From: Moraxellaceae bacterium
GTDB taxonomy: Bacteria; Pseudomonadota; Gammaproteobacteria; Pseudomonadales; UBA3067
Direction: 5' to 3'
Assembly: GCA_002401525.1 (NCBI GenBank)
Contig: NVTH01000233.1
Location: 1-6,331 of the forward strand
Length of the DNA stretch: 6,331 bases
The notes under the pieces were generated by a model. The model did no database searches, was not told the DNA's origin, and was given only the letters and a program-made list of their open reading frames with translations. Numbering within the stretch: the stretch's first letter is position 1; every line of letters begins with the position of its first letter. Positions 1-5,706 of this stretch are shown here, piece by piece. A program made the position numbers and the translations under genes.

Positions 1-438
1 ATCCGTATCCAACTCCAGCCACAAACCAAAACTCAAATCATTGTAACTCGCGATGAAATAAAGCTCATCGTCTTCGGAATCTGTGTGGGGGTAGTCGTAA
101 CGCAAGTAACCAAAATCAACCCCGATTCCATACTCTTTAATCTCTGTGGAATAGCCGAGATATAAATCCATCTCGATGCTATTCGCGCCATCATTATCGC
201 CGCCTTGGTCAGCGCTCGATGCCCAGATTCCAGCGTAAGCGCCAGAATCATGGGTGAAATCGAAGCCACCCTGAATAGCAGGTGCATTATTAGATAAATC
301 CTGCCCTCTGAAAATATAATGCGTTAGTAAACTAACGTTGGCCGTCACTGCGTCATCGGCCATCGCCATTTGTCCAAACCCAGTCAACCCCATGGCAGCA
401 ACGCCGCCCATAGCAACAATATTGCTTAACTTACTCAT
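1..438 (-). CDS. TorF-family putative porin, N-terminal part (gene runs off the left edge)
   Basis: The frame reads from ATG at 438 to the window edge without a stop, giving 146 residues of a protein that in this family is usually about 220-250 long. Residues 1-27 form a Sec signal peptide (MSKLSN, a hydrophobic Ala/Gly/Met stretch, then AMA before Asp-Asp at 28-29). The mature start matches the TorF/Gcw_chp family (TIGR02001): residues 32-60 contain TANVSLLTHYIFRGQDLSNN and then PAIQGGFDF, followed by GAYAGIWAS. After that come alternating aromatic/polar strands (EMDLYLGYS, YGIGVDFGYLRYDYP, DELYFIASYNDLSFGLWLELD), as expected for an outer-membrane beta-barrel. The family substrate is not established. 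The start is supported by an AAGGGG ribosome-binding site 9 nt upstream. The 5' region carries sigma-54 and NtrC-like elements, suggesting nitrogen control. I recall such porin genes beside glnK-amtB in related bacteria, but those genes would lie outside this window. Confidence 0.88.
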   Translation of the reverse strand, partial: MSKLSNIVAMGGVAAMGLTGFGQMAMADDAVTANVSLLTHYIFRGQDLSNNAPAIQGGFDFTHDSGAYAGIWASSADQGGDNDGANSIEMDLYLGYSTEIKEYGIGVDFGYLRYDYPHTDSEDDELYFIASYNDLSFGLWLELDTD

Positions 439-552
439 CCTATGATTCCCCTTATACATACTATTAATCAAACAACTATTTTTAGTAGAATCTTGTTGCC
501 CTAGTATGTGAGACCATCAACCACTGAATCAATATGGCCCCAAACAAGTGCA

Positions 553-568
553 AGCAGGATTCATGCCG
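553..568 (-). promoter_or_regulatory. Candidate sigma-54 (-24/-12) promoter of the porin gene
   Basis: On the minus strand this reads CGGCATGAATCCTGCT. Against the RpoN consensus TGGCACG-N4-TTGCW it keeps the essential GG at -24 and GC at -12 with exactly 10 bp between them, plus CA, G, T and the final W. Mismatches are C for T at the first base, T for C in CAC, and C for T in TTGC. The predicted start is near 542, giving a leader of about 104 nt before the porin ATG. A weak sigma-70 alternative exists further down (TTGATT-18 bp-CATACT, minus strand, about 503-532). The GG/GC spacing is visible; promoter function is inferred. Confidence 0.5.
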
Positions 569-633
569 GTTTTAAAATGGATATACGCCCCAATAGCTTA
601 CAAGCGAAGTTGGAACAAGGCTGTCAGCACAAA

Positions 634-650
634 CGCTCCATCCTGGTGCA
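634..650 (-). promoter_or_regulatory. Candidate NtrC (GlnG) binding site upstream of the sigma-54 element
   Basis: On the minus strand this reads TGCACC-AGGAT-GGAGCG, against the NtrC consensus TGCACC-N5-GGTGCA. The left half matches 6/6 and the right half 4/6. Its centre (642) lies about 100 bp upstream of the predicted sigma-54 start, where enhancer sites of NtrC-dependent promoters such as E. coli glnAp2 sit (about -108 and -140). The co-occurrence with a correctly oriented GG-N10-GC element raises the likelihood of both. Confidence 0.5.
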
Positions 651-663
651 ATTCGAACAACAA

Positions 664-702
664 GGGAAAGAATTGGTGCGCCCACAGCCTCAGTCTTGTG
701 CA
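664..702 (-). promoter_or_regulatory. Possible weaker secondary NtrC-like sites
   Basis: Two poorer matches lie further upstream of the porin. One has a good GGTGC half at 675-679 (plus strand) with a poor partner half, centred about 672, which is 30 bp from the main site. The other, GCCTC-N5-TGTGC at 687-701, matches the core in 7 of 10 positions. Paired sites about three helical turns apart are typical of NtrC enhancers, but each match alone is weak. Confidence 0.25.
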
Positions 703-870
703 TACCCAAAATCCACCGCAATATAATTATCTGCGATAAATATGGCAAATATAGTTACATAGCAAAAACCGAATAACAACGCAGAGTTAGCAATATAATT
801 GAGGATCTTTCTGGCTAAATTTATTTTCATTGTTACAATCATTTTTTGCCTCTGCTCTTACGCCTCCACG

Positions 871-893
871 CAATGAACTGACGCCGTTCATTG
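871..893. promoter_or_regulatory. Perfect inverted repeat before ubiK, operator-like
   Basis: CAATGAAC at 871-878 and GTTCATTG at 886-893 are exact reverse complements separated by 7 nt. The centre (882) lies about 36 bp before the start expected from the TATAAT at 906-911, so the palindrome covers the -35 position. No poly-T follows it, so it is not a terminator. Its size and place fit a dimeric transcription factor site, but I cannot name the regulator. Confidence 0.45.
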
Positions 894-905
894 AGGCCAA
901 AGACC

Positions 906-911
906 TATAAT
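906..911 (+). promoter_or_regulatory. -10 box of the ubiK promoter
   Basis: A perfect TATAAT lies 33 bp before the ubiK ATG, giving an expected transcript start near 918 and a leader of about 27 nt. No good -35 hexamer lies 16-18 bp upstream (883-888 is GCCGTT). The promoter may therefore be weak or depend on a protein bound at the 871-893 palindrome. Confidence 0.5.
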
Positions 912-944
912 GACCCCACCCATTGAGCTATTTTGAGCACCGCT

Positions 945-1196
945 ATGAACCCAGAAGAATTCGTACGCAAAATCGGCAACCGCATTGAAAGCGTTCTCCC
1001 CAAAGGACTGTCCGATACCAAAAAGGACCTGCAAAACAATATCAAAAGCATCCTCTCAGAATCGCTTTCCAAACTAGACGTAGTCAGTCGGGAAGACTTT
1101 GAAATACAGCAAGCCGTGCTGCTGAAAACCAGATCACGACTGGAAGCACTTGAGCAAAGACTCCAGCAATTAGAAGATCAAATCGAAAAACAATAG
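945..1196 (+). CDS. ubiK: UbiK-family ubiquinone biosynthesis accessory factor (YqiC, DUF526)
   Basis: An 83-residue protein, close to the roughly 80-100 residues of E. coli UbiK/YqiC. The family signature is plain at residues 44-63 (LDVVSREDFEIQQAVLLKTR, against [20 protein letters not shown] in E. coli), with LPKG at 18-21. Residues 57-83 form a heptad-like coiled coil (LEALEQRLQQLEDQIEKQ). In E. coli, UbiK binds UbiJ and helps the cytoplasmic Ubi complex make coenzyme Q under aerobic conditions; the family also binds membranes and trimerises through the coiled coil. I chose ATG 945 over the in-frame TTG at 933 because MNPEEF aligns with the E. coli start MIDPKK. The ribosome-binding site is weak (GAG 7 nt upstream). 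The next gene, yifB, begins 169 nt downstream in the same direction. Confidence 0.92.
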   Translation: MNPEEFVRKIGNRIESVLPKGLSDTKKDLQNNIKSILSESLSKLDVVSREDFEIQQAVLLKTRSRLEALEQRLQQLEDQIEKQ

Positions 1197-1228
1197 CCAG
1201 AACTAACAAACTCTGACCTTTATCAAAT

Positions 1229-1348
1229 CCAGTTTTGTTGTATTTAGTCTTGTTAGCGATAGCTTTACTGAATATAGCTTTACTGAATATAGCCCTACTA
1301 AATATAGCTTTATTCGATTTCGCTTTATTAGGTCAGCCCTACCCAATC
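1229..1348 (+). repeat. Degenerate 15-bp tandem repeat array between ubiK and yifB
   Basis: The clearest copies are ATAGCTTTACTGAAT at 1259-1273 and 1274-1288 (identical), ATAGCCCTACTAAAT at 1289-1303 and ATAGCTTTATTCGAT at 1304-1318. Weaker copies follow at 1319-1333 and 1334-1348, and decayed ones precede at 1229-1243 and 1244-1258, so about eight units are traceable. The period equals five codons and the frame is open into yifB from 1207, reading SFTEY-like pentads. It has no start codon, however, and YifB homologues begin at MSL, so I treat it as non-coding. Confidence 0.8.
1250..1278 (+). promoter_or_regulatory. Possible sigma-70 promoter of yifB inside the repeat array
   Basis: TTGTTA at 1250-1255 and TATAGC at 1273-1278 are separated by 17 bp, with 4/6 matches each to the -35 and -10 consensus. 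The same TATAGC hexamer recurs at 1288-1293 and 1303-1308 because of the 15-bp repeat, so the array multiplies a -10-like box. This is a weak call on sequence alone. Confidence 0.28.
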
Positions 1349-1365
1349 AAGGAAGAACCCACGCA

Positions 1366-2898
1366 ATGTCATTAGCAGTCATCCATACGCGTGCGCGTAT
1401 GGGAATCGATGCCCCTCTCGTCACCGTAGAAGTTCACCTCTCAAACGGATTGCCTGCCCTGAACATCGTCGGCCTGCCGGAAGCCGCCGTTAGGGAAAGC
1501 AAAGACCGAGTTCGTAGCGCCATCATGAACTCTCAATTCGACTTCCCAACCCGAAGAATTACGATTAACCTCGCCCCCGCCGACCTTCCCAAAGAGGGAG
1601 GCCGGTACGACCTAGCCATCGCCCTAGGAATCCTCGCCGCATCCGAGCAAATCCCTTCGGCACCGCTAGAGCCTCTCGAATTCCTCGGGGAACTGGCTCT
1701 TTCTGGGTCACTTCGAGCCGTCCCCGGCGTACTTCCAGCCGCATTGGCCACCCGAAAACAAGGCCGCACCTTAATAGTGCCCATCCAAAATGCAGAGGAA
1801 GCGAACCTTCCCAGCGGCGCAAAGACGATTGCAGGCACCACCCTCTTGGAGATATGCGATTACCTACGAGGAGCGAACAGTGAAAGCGATAGAAGCGCCC
1901 ATAAAGACAATCAGTCAACGCTTTATCAATCCTCACTACCAACCACCCAAGCCACTTTTACCGGCCCCAATCTCAATGAAGTCAAAGGCCAACACCAAGC
2001 CAAAAGAGCGCTCACTCTCGCTGCCGCTGGCGGCCACAGCTTACTCATGTACGGCCCACCAGGCACAGGCAAAACCATGCTAGCTTCACGCTTGCCAAGC
2101 ATCTTACCCCCCATGGACGAGCGAGAAGCATTAGAAAGCGCCGCCATTGCCTCCATCAGCGGCAAATCATTTGACCCCGCCACGTGGTTACAACGGCCCT
2201 TTCGAGCGCCACACCACACCGCTTCAGCGGTGGCGTTAGTCGGCGGAGGCAGCACCCCCAAACCAGGGGAAATATCTCTTGCGCACAACGGGGTATTATT
2301 TCTCGATGAACTGCCCGAGTACGACCGCAAAGTGCTCGAAGTATTAAGAGAACCCTTAGAATCAGGGTCCGTGGTCATTTCTAGAGCCGCCTCTCAGGCC
2401 CACTTTCCGGCAAAATTCCAACTCGTCACCGCAATGAATCCTTGTCCCTGCGGATACCTTGGAGACCCCACCCATCACTGCCAATGCTCAGACAAACAAA
2501 TCAAACGCTACAAAGCAAAACTCTCCGGCCCACTGATGGACCGCATCGATCTGCACATTAACGTGCCTGCGCTTTCTCACAGCGAACTCAGCAGCGCACA
2601 AGAAACCACCTCCAGCGAACAAATCCAACACCAAGTATGCTGCGCCCGAGATCGCCAATTAAGCCGACAAGGGAAAATCAACAGCGCACTCTCAAGCAAA
2701 GAAGTGGATCGCTATTGCGCACTGCAACCATCCCAAGCGCTGCTGATGGAAAAAGCGTCGCAACAGCTTGGCTTTTCGGCACGCGCCTATCACCGCATAC
2801 TTCGCGTTGCTCGCAGCATCGCAGACCTTGAAGAGTCTGAACAACTCAGCACTCAACATCTTACCGAAGCGCTTCATTACCGCCCTCAGGCGACTTAA
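1366..2898 (+). CDS. comM: YifB/ComM-family AAA+ ATPase (Mg-chelatase-like branch-migration helicase)
   Basis: A 510-residue protein, the usual family length of about 500-510. Residues 1-165 form the N-terminal ChlI/Lon-protease-like domain (MSLAVIHTRARMGI, NIVGLPEAAVRESKDRVRSA, NLAPADLPKEGGRYDL). The AAA+ core follows with Walker A GPPGTGKT at 230-237, Walker B VLFLDELPE at 310-318 and the arginine-finger region SGPLMDRIDL at 387-396. A four-cysteine cluster, C360, C362, C372 and C374, is probably metal-binding; E. coli YifB lacks its first pair (NPSP). The C-terminal lid has SARAYHRILRVARSIADL near 471. ComM orthologues form a hexameric helicase that drives branch migration of recombining DNA and promotes integration during natural transformation. 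Despite the Mg-chelatase name, a chelatase role is not expected. The start is supported by homology (E. coli MSLSIVHTRA) and by AAGGAAG 10 nt upstream. Its codons look more C-rich than those of rep. Confidence 0.95.
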   Translation: MSLAVIHTRARMGIDAPLVTVEVHLSNGLPALNIVGLPEAAVRESKDRVRSAIMNSQFDFPTRRITINLAPADLPKEGGRYDLAIALGILAASEQIPSAPLEPLEFLGELALSGSLRAVPGVLPAALATRKQGRTLIVPIQNAEEANLPSGAKTIAGTTLLEICDYLRGANSESDRSAHKDNQSTLYQSSLPTTQATFTGPNLNEVKGQHQAKRALTLAAAGGHSLLMYGPPGTGKTMLASRLPSILPPMDEREALESAAIASISGKSFDPATWLQRPFRAPHHTASAVALVGGGSTPKPGEISLAHNGVLFLDELPEYDRKVLEVLREPLESGSVVISRAASQAHFPAKFQLVTAMNPCPCGYLGDPTHHCQCSDKQIKRYKAKLSGPLMDRIDLHINVPALSHSELSSAQETTSSEQIQHQVCCARDRQLSRQGKINSALSSKEVDRYCALQPSQALLMEKASQQLGFSARAYHRILRVARSIADLEESEQLSTQHLTEALHYRPQAT

Positions 2899-2907
2899 CA
2901 CAGCCTC

Positions 2908-2937
2908 TCGACAGATCCTAGAGACAATGCGGATAAA
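2908..2937 (+). promoter_or_regulatory. Possible promoter of rep
   Basis: TCGACA at 2908-2913 (5/6 to the -35 consensus) and GATAAA at 2932-2937 (4/6 to -10) are 18 bp apart in the 122-bp gap after yifB. An alternative -10, TAAAAT at 2977-2982, has no good -35. No terminator hairpin is visible after yifB, so read-through from yifB may also supply rep. Confidence 0.25.
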
Positions 2938-3020
2938 AACTAAAATATTGTCCACTCACTATTCCACGAATCAAGGTAAAATCATCTTCCCAGTAGCCAC
3001 ATGAATTAGGTAGTGTTGTC

Positions 3021-5045
3021 TTGGCAGATTTAAATGACGCGCAAAACGAAGCGATCAAATACATTGACGGTCCATGCCTGGTATTAGCCGGAGCGGGGTC
3101 AGGCAAAACGCGAGTCATCACGCAAAAAATCGCCTACCTGATCCAACAATGCAATACCCCGGCCCATAAAATAGTCGCGCTCACCTTTACTAATAAAGCC
3201 GCCCGAGAAATGAAATCCAGGGTGAGCCAGATTATTAAAGGCTCCCAATCGCGCGGCCTAACCGTTTCCACCTTTCACAACCTGGGCTTAAAAATCATTC
3301 GTTCCGAATGTAAAAAACTCGGCTTAAAATCAGGCTTTTCAATTTTCGACGCACAAGACAGCGGCCAATTAATTAAAGAGCTTTTGCTGCGCGACCACGA
3401 CGACGCCGCGGACTTAGTGCAGCTTTTACAATCTCAGATCTCGAGTTGGAAAAATGACTTAGTGCGCCCCAGCGAAGCCATTAGTTATGCCAAAGACAGT
3501 AACGAACTCATGGCAGCGACAGTCTACGAACATTACGACCGCCACCTTAGAGCCTATAATGCGGTGGATTTCGACGATCTAATTTTACTGCCTACGTTAT
3601 TATTCAAAGACGACCCCAGCGTACTCGAACGGTGGCAAAATCGTGTCCACTACATGCTTGTGGACGAATATCAAGACACCAATACTTCGCAATATCTTCT
3701 GGTTAAATTGCTTACCGGTGTTCGCTGCTGTTTTACCGTGGTGGGAGACGACGACCAATCCATTTATTCTTGGCGCGGGGCGCGACCTGAAAACCTTGCC
3801 TTACTGGCCAGTGATTACCCCAAGTTAAAAGTAATTAAACTGGAACAAAATTACCGCTCCACCCGCACCATATTGGCAGCCGCCAACCACGTTATCAAAA
3901 ATAATCCGCACGTTTTTGAAAAAAGATTATGGAGCGAACTGGGTGTCGGGGATGAAATACGCATCATCCAGTGCAAAAACGAAGACCAGGAAGCCGAACG
4001 TACCGCCTCTGCATTAATGAGTCATAAATTACGCTACAACTGTCACTTTCAAGATTATGCCATTCTATATCGCGGTAACTTTCAATCTCGAATTATTGAG
4101 TTAAAACTACAACAACTGCAAATTCCTTATCACGTCAGTGGCGGCACGGCGTTCTTTTCCCGAGCGGAAGTTAAAGACACCCTGGCCTATTTACGTTTAG
4201 TGTTTAATCCTGATGACGACAACGCATTTCTGCGTATCGTCAACACCCCACGCAGAGAAATTGGATCAAGCACCTTACTCAAACTTGGCGAATACGCGCA
4301 ATCACGTGAAACCAGTTTATTTCAGGCAAGCCAGGAATTTGGCTTGCAGCAAATTTTAAACCAACGCAATCTCGAGCGATTATTACGATTTGTTCACTGG
4401 ATTGAAAAAACCCAACAAAACTTCGAGACCAATTGCCCTGCTAAAGCCATGAAAGAAATGGTCGACGACACAGGATACGAAGCCTGGCTGTTTGAACAGA
4501 ACAAAAACGCCAAAGCTGCCGAACGTAAAATGGAAAACATTCAGCAGCTCATTGACACTGTCGAAAAGATGACCAAAAAAGCAGAAGAAGAGGGAGACGA
4601 AGCCAGCCTAAAAGACATCGTTAATAAATTAATTCTGAGAGATTTACTTGAACAGCAAGAAGAAGCCAACGATCTCGACCGAGTACAATTAATGACACTG
4701 CACGCCTCCAAAGGACTGGAATTTCCTTACGTGTTCTTAATCGGCATGGAGGAAGAACTACTGCCACACCGCAACAGCATCGAAGAAAACACCATTGAAG
4801 AAGAGCGGCGTTTATTTTACGTGGGCATCACTCGTGCGCAAAGACAACTGACCCTAAGCCTTACCAGCCAACGAAAAACCTACGGCGAAACAAGCAAAAC
4901 TATTCCCAGTCGTTTTCTAGACGAATTACCCGAAGAAGGGGTGATTTGGGAAAATAAAGATCAACCCAAACCCGAAGAAGAAAAAAAGGCCATCGCGCAA
5001 ACTCACTTGAGTCATATTCGCAGCTTGTTGGGTGAGGGAAGTTAA
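3021..5045 (+). CDS. rep: ATP-dependent DNA helicase Rep (UvrD/Rep superfamily 1A)
   Basis: A 674-residue protein that follows E. coli Rep (673 residues) end to end. The helicase motifs are intact: Q-motif Gln8; motif I AGAGSGKT at 23-30; Ia TFTNKAAREM at 55-64; II LVDEYQDT at 213-220; III VVGDDDQSIYSWRGA at 240-254; IV QNYRS at 276-280; V VQLMTLHASKGLEF at 555-568; VI EERRLFYVGITRAQ at 594-607. Rep is a 3'-5' translocase that works with the replisome to remove proteins ahead of forks and helps restart replication. The closer match to Rep than to UvrD or PcrA shows in DFDDLILLPTLL, GARPENL and the C-terminal SHIRSLLGEG. No upstream ATG is in frame, and the TTG at 3021 gives MADLNDAQNEA, aligning with E. 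coli MRLNPGQQQA. A modest TTAGG ribosome-binding site lies 10 nt upstream. Translation is probably moderated by the TTG. Confidence 0.97.
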   Translation: MADLNDAQNEAIKYIDGPCLVLAGAGSGKTRVITQKIAYLIQQCNTPAHKIVALTFTNKAAREMKSRVSQIIKGSQSRGLTVSTFHNLGLKIIRSECKKLGLKSGFSIFDAQDSGQLIKELLLRDHDDAADLVQLLQSQISSWKNDLVRPSEAISYAKDSNELMAATVYEHYDRHLRAYNAVDFDDLILLPTLLFKDDPSVLERWQNRVHYMLVDEYQDTNTSQYLLVKLLTGVRCCFTVVGDDDQSIYSWRGARPENLALLASDYPKLKVIKLEQNYRSTRTILAAANHVIKNNPHVFEKRLWSELGVGDEIRIIQCKNEDQEAERTASALMSHKLRYNCHFQDYAILYRGNFQSRIIELKLQQLQIPYHVSGGTAFFSRAEVKDTLAYLRLVFNPDDDNAFLRIVNTPRREIGSSTLLKLGEYAQSRETSLFQASQEFGLQQILNQRNLERLLRFVHWIEKTQQNFETNCPAKAMKEMVDDTGYEAWLFEQNKNAKAAERKMENIQQLIDTVEKMTKKAEEEGDEASLKDIVNKLILRDLLEQQEEANDLDRVQLMTLHASKGLEFPYVFLIGMEEELLPHRNSIEENTIEEERRLFYVGITRAQRQLTLSLTSQRKTYGETSKTIPSRFLDELPEEGVIWENKDQPKPEEEKKAIAQTHLSHIRSLLGEGS

Positions 5046-5057
5046 AAACCTAGCCTG

Positions 5058-5125
5058 CCTATAGCGTCAACGTCATTCACTAAAGCGGAGATAGTTTACG
5101 GCTTAGGAGTACGCAACGCTATTGG
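5058..5125. repeat. Imperfect long-spaced inverted repeat between rep and yoeB
   Basis: CCTATAGCGT at 5058-5067 pairs with ACGCTATTGG at 5116-5125 in 9 of 10 positions, separated by 48 nt. There is no U-tract next to the arms, so it is not an obvious terminator for rep or for the facing toxin gene. It may be a chance pairing or the edge of a small insertion. Confidence 0.35.
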
Positions 5126-5157
5126 TTAGATTACGTTTAATTTAGATTACGTTTAAT
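5126..5157. repeat. Perfect 16-bp tandem duplication covering the toxin stop codon
   Basis: TTAGATTACGTTTAAT occurs at 5126-5141 and again, identical and directly adjacent, at 5142-5157. The second copy contains the yoeB stop codon (5153-5155, minus strand). The duplication therefore lies in the toxin 3' end and does not change its protein. Identity of the copies suggests a recent slippage event. Confidence 0.85.
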
Positions 5158-5413
5158 AGTGGTAGCGACAAGAAATGATCGTTAGCTGATTGTCGTCAAC
5201 TATGTAAACCAAGCGATTGCTTTCATCAATACGGCGAGACCAAAACCCAGAAAGATTTTCCTTTAAAGGCTCAGGTTTACCAATTCCTTCAAAAGGGCTT
5301 CTTTGAGTATTGGTGATGAGTTTATTGATCCGCTTCAGAGTTTTTTTATCTTGGTTTTGCCAGTAAATATAATCTTTCCAAGCCTCTTTCGTCCAGGAGA
5401 TAACTTCAATCAT
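5153..5413 (-). CDS. yoeB: YoeB/Txe-family mRNA interferase toxin
   Basis: An 86-residue protein of the RelE superfamily, nearly the size of E. coli YoeB (84). Identity to YoeB is high through SPFEGIGKPEPLKENLSGFWSRRI, RLVYIV and the C-terminal CRYHY. The catalytic residues of YoeB (Glu46, Arg65, His83, Tyr84) correspond to Glu48, Arg67, His85 and Tyr86, all present, so the toxin should be active. YoeB cuts mRNA in the ribosomal A site and is neutralised by YefM. The ATG at 5411-5413 overlaps the end of the antitoxin gene by 8 bp, which fits translational coupling and antitoxin-first order. It faces the 3' end of rep 107 bp away. The base composition looks more AT-rich than yifB, consistent with, though not proof of, acquisition as a module. 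Confidence 0.95.
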   Translation of the reverse strand: MIEVISWTKEAWKDYIYWQNQDKKTLKRINKLITNTQRSPFEGIGKPEPLKENLSGFWSRRIDESNRLVYIVDDNQLTIISCRYHY

Positions 5414-5660
5414 CCGCTAACTCATGGCCTTTCACTTTCCCTGAACGATATTGGTCAATTGACCTTGCCAAATGCGCCGCATTGGCCGGACTTTTTAATA
5501 GATGCACCGTTTCCATTAAGCCATTGAAATGATCGAGGGACATCACAACGGCATCCGCAGCATCTCGACGAGAAATCACAGTGTAATCAGAATCTTCAAC
5601 CACCTGATCTAAAACACTTTTTAACTTATTTCTAGCTTCTGAAAAATTAATAACCCTCAT
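5406..5660 (-). CDS. yefM: YefM (Phd/YefM-family) antitoxin
   Basis: An 84-residue protein, as expected for YefM (83 in E. coli). The N-terminal Phd/YefM DNA-binding part is clear (MRVINFSEARNKLKSVLDQVVEDSD, then VISRRDAADAVVMSLDHFNGL). The middle segment TVHLLKSPANAAHLARSID matches E. coli TAYLLRSPANARRLMDSID, and the acidic C-terminal tail (HELADD) would wrap the toxin. YefM binds and blocks YoeB, and together they repress their own promoter. The ATG at 5658-5660 is preceded by GGGG 8 nt upstream, and two palindromes lie just further upstream. Transcription continues into yoeB, whose start overlaps this stop. An intrinsic terminator separates the operon from hisF, so it should be expressed on its own. 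Confidence 0.95.
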   Translation of the reverse strand: MRVINFSEARNKLKSVLDQVVEDSDYTVISRRDAADAVVMSLDHFNGLMETVHLLKSPANAAHLARSIDQYRSGKVKGHELADD

Positions 5661-5672
5661 AGAACACCCCGC

Positions 5673-5684
5673 TATTGTACAATA
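5673..5684. promoter_or_regulatory. YefM-type operator with TGTACA core
   Basis: TATTGTACAATA is a perfect 12-bp palindrome 13 bp upstream of the yefM ATG. Its centre is TGTACA, the core hexamer reported for E. coli YefM operators. It lies just downstream of the predicted start site, where bound YefM-YoeB would block transcription. Confidence 0.65.
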
Positions 5685-5689
5685 TAATG

Positions 5690-5706
5690 GACAAGTATAA
5701 CTTGTC
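5690..5706. promoter_or_regulatory. Second palindrome over the yefM -10 box
   Basis: GACAAGT at 5690-5696 and ACTTGTC at 5700-5706 are exact reverse complements around ATA. The palindrome contains the likely -10 box, so a protein bound here would block RNA polymerase directly. It lacks the TGTACA core, so it may be a different or lower-affinity YefM-YoeB site. Confidence 0.5.

Larger units (their letters stand above)
439..944. other. Gene-free divergent intergenic region between the porin gene and ubiK
   Basis: About 500 bp separates two divergently transcribed genes. Two overlapping plus-strand open frames, around 508-739, are short, have no convincing ribosome-binding site and resemble no family I know, so I do not call them genes. 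The porin-proximal part (roughly 540-702) holds the sigma-54 element and NtrC-like sites. The ubiK-proximal part (871-911) holds a palindrome and a -10 box. Between them, 740-865 is AT-rich with no gene; the only item I noticed is a short palindrome, ATTGTTACAAT, at 829-839. Confidence 0.6.

Noticed and set aside
33..287. Minus-strand open frame of 84 codons at the left edge
   Set aside because: It is out of frame with the porin, whose frame starts at 438, has a signal peptide and family motifs, and covers the same DNA.
508..739. Two overlapping plus-strand open frames of 63-72 codons between the porin gene and ubiK
   Set aside because: They lack a ribosome-binding site, show no family resemblance or protein-like composition, and lie over the porin's upstream regulatory region.
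829..839. Short palindrome ATTGTTACAAT in the AT-rich stretch before ubiK
   Set aside because: An 11-bp palindrome in AT-rich DNA is expected by chance and has no promoter context.
933..944. TTG at 933 as the ubiK start
   Set aside because: It would add four residues (MSTA) before MNPEEF, which already aligns with the E. coli start; ATG 945 is the simpler choice.
1207..1365. N-terminal extension of YifB or a pentapeptide-repeat protein encoded by the 15-bp array
   Set aside because: The frame is open but has no start codon. The pentads do not fit the A(D/N)LXX pattern, and YifB homologues begin at MSL.
1533..2378. Long minus-strand open frames inside yifB (102-150 codons)
   Set aside because: They are antisense shadows of a clearly conserved gene, with no recognisable protein features.
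2692..3121. Short open frames on both strands around the yifB-rep junction
   Set aside because: They overlap the well-supported ends of yifB and rep and have no independent support.
5303..5527. Plus-strand open frame of 74 codons across yoeB and yefM
   Set aside because: It is antisense to two strongly supported genes and resembles nothing known.
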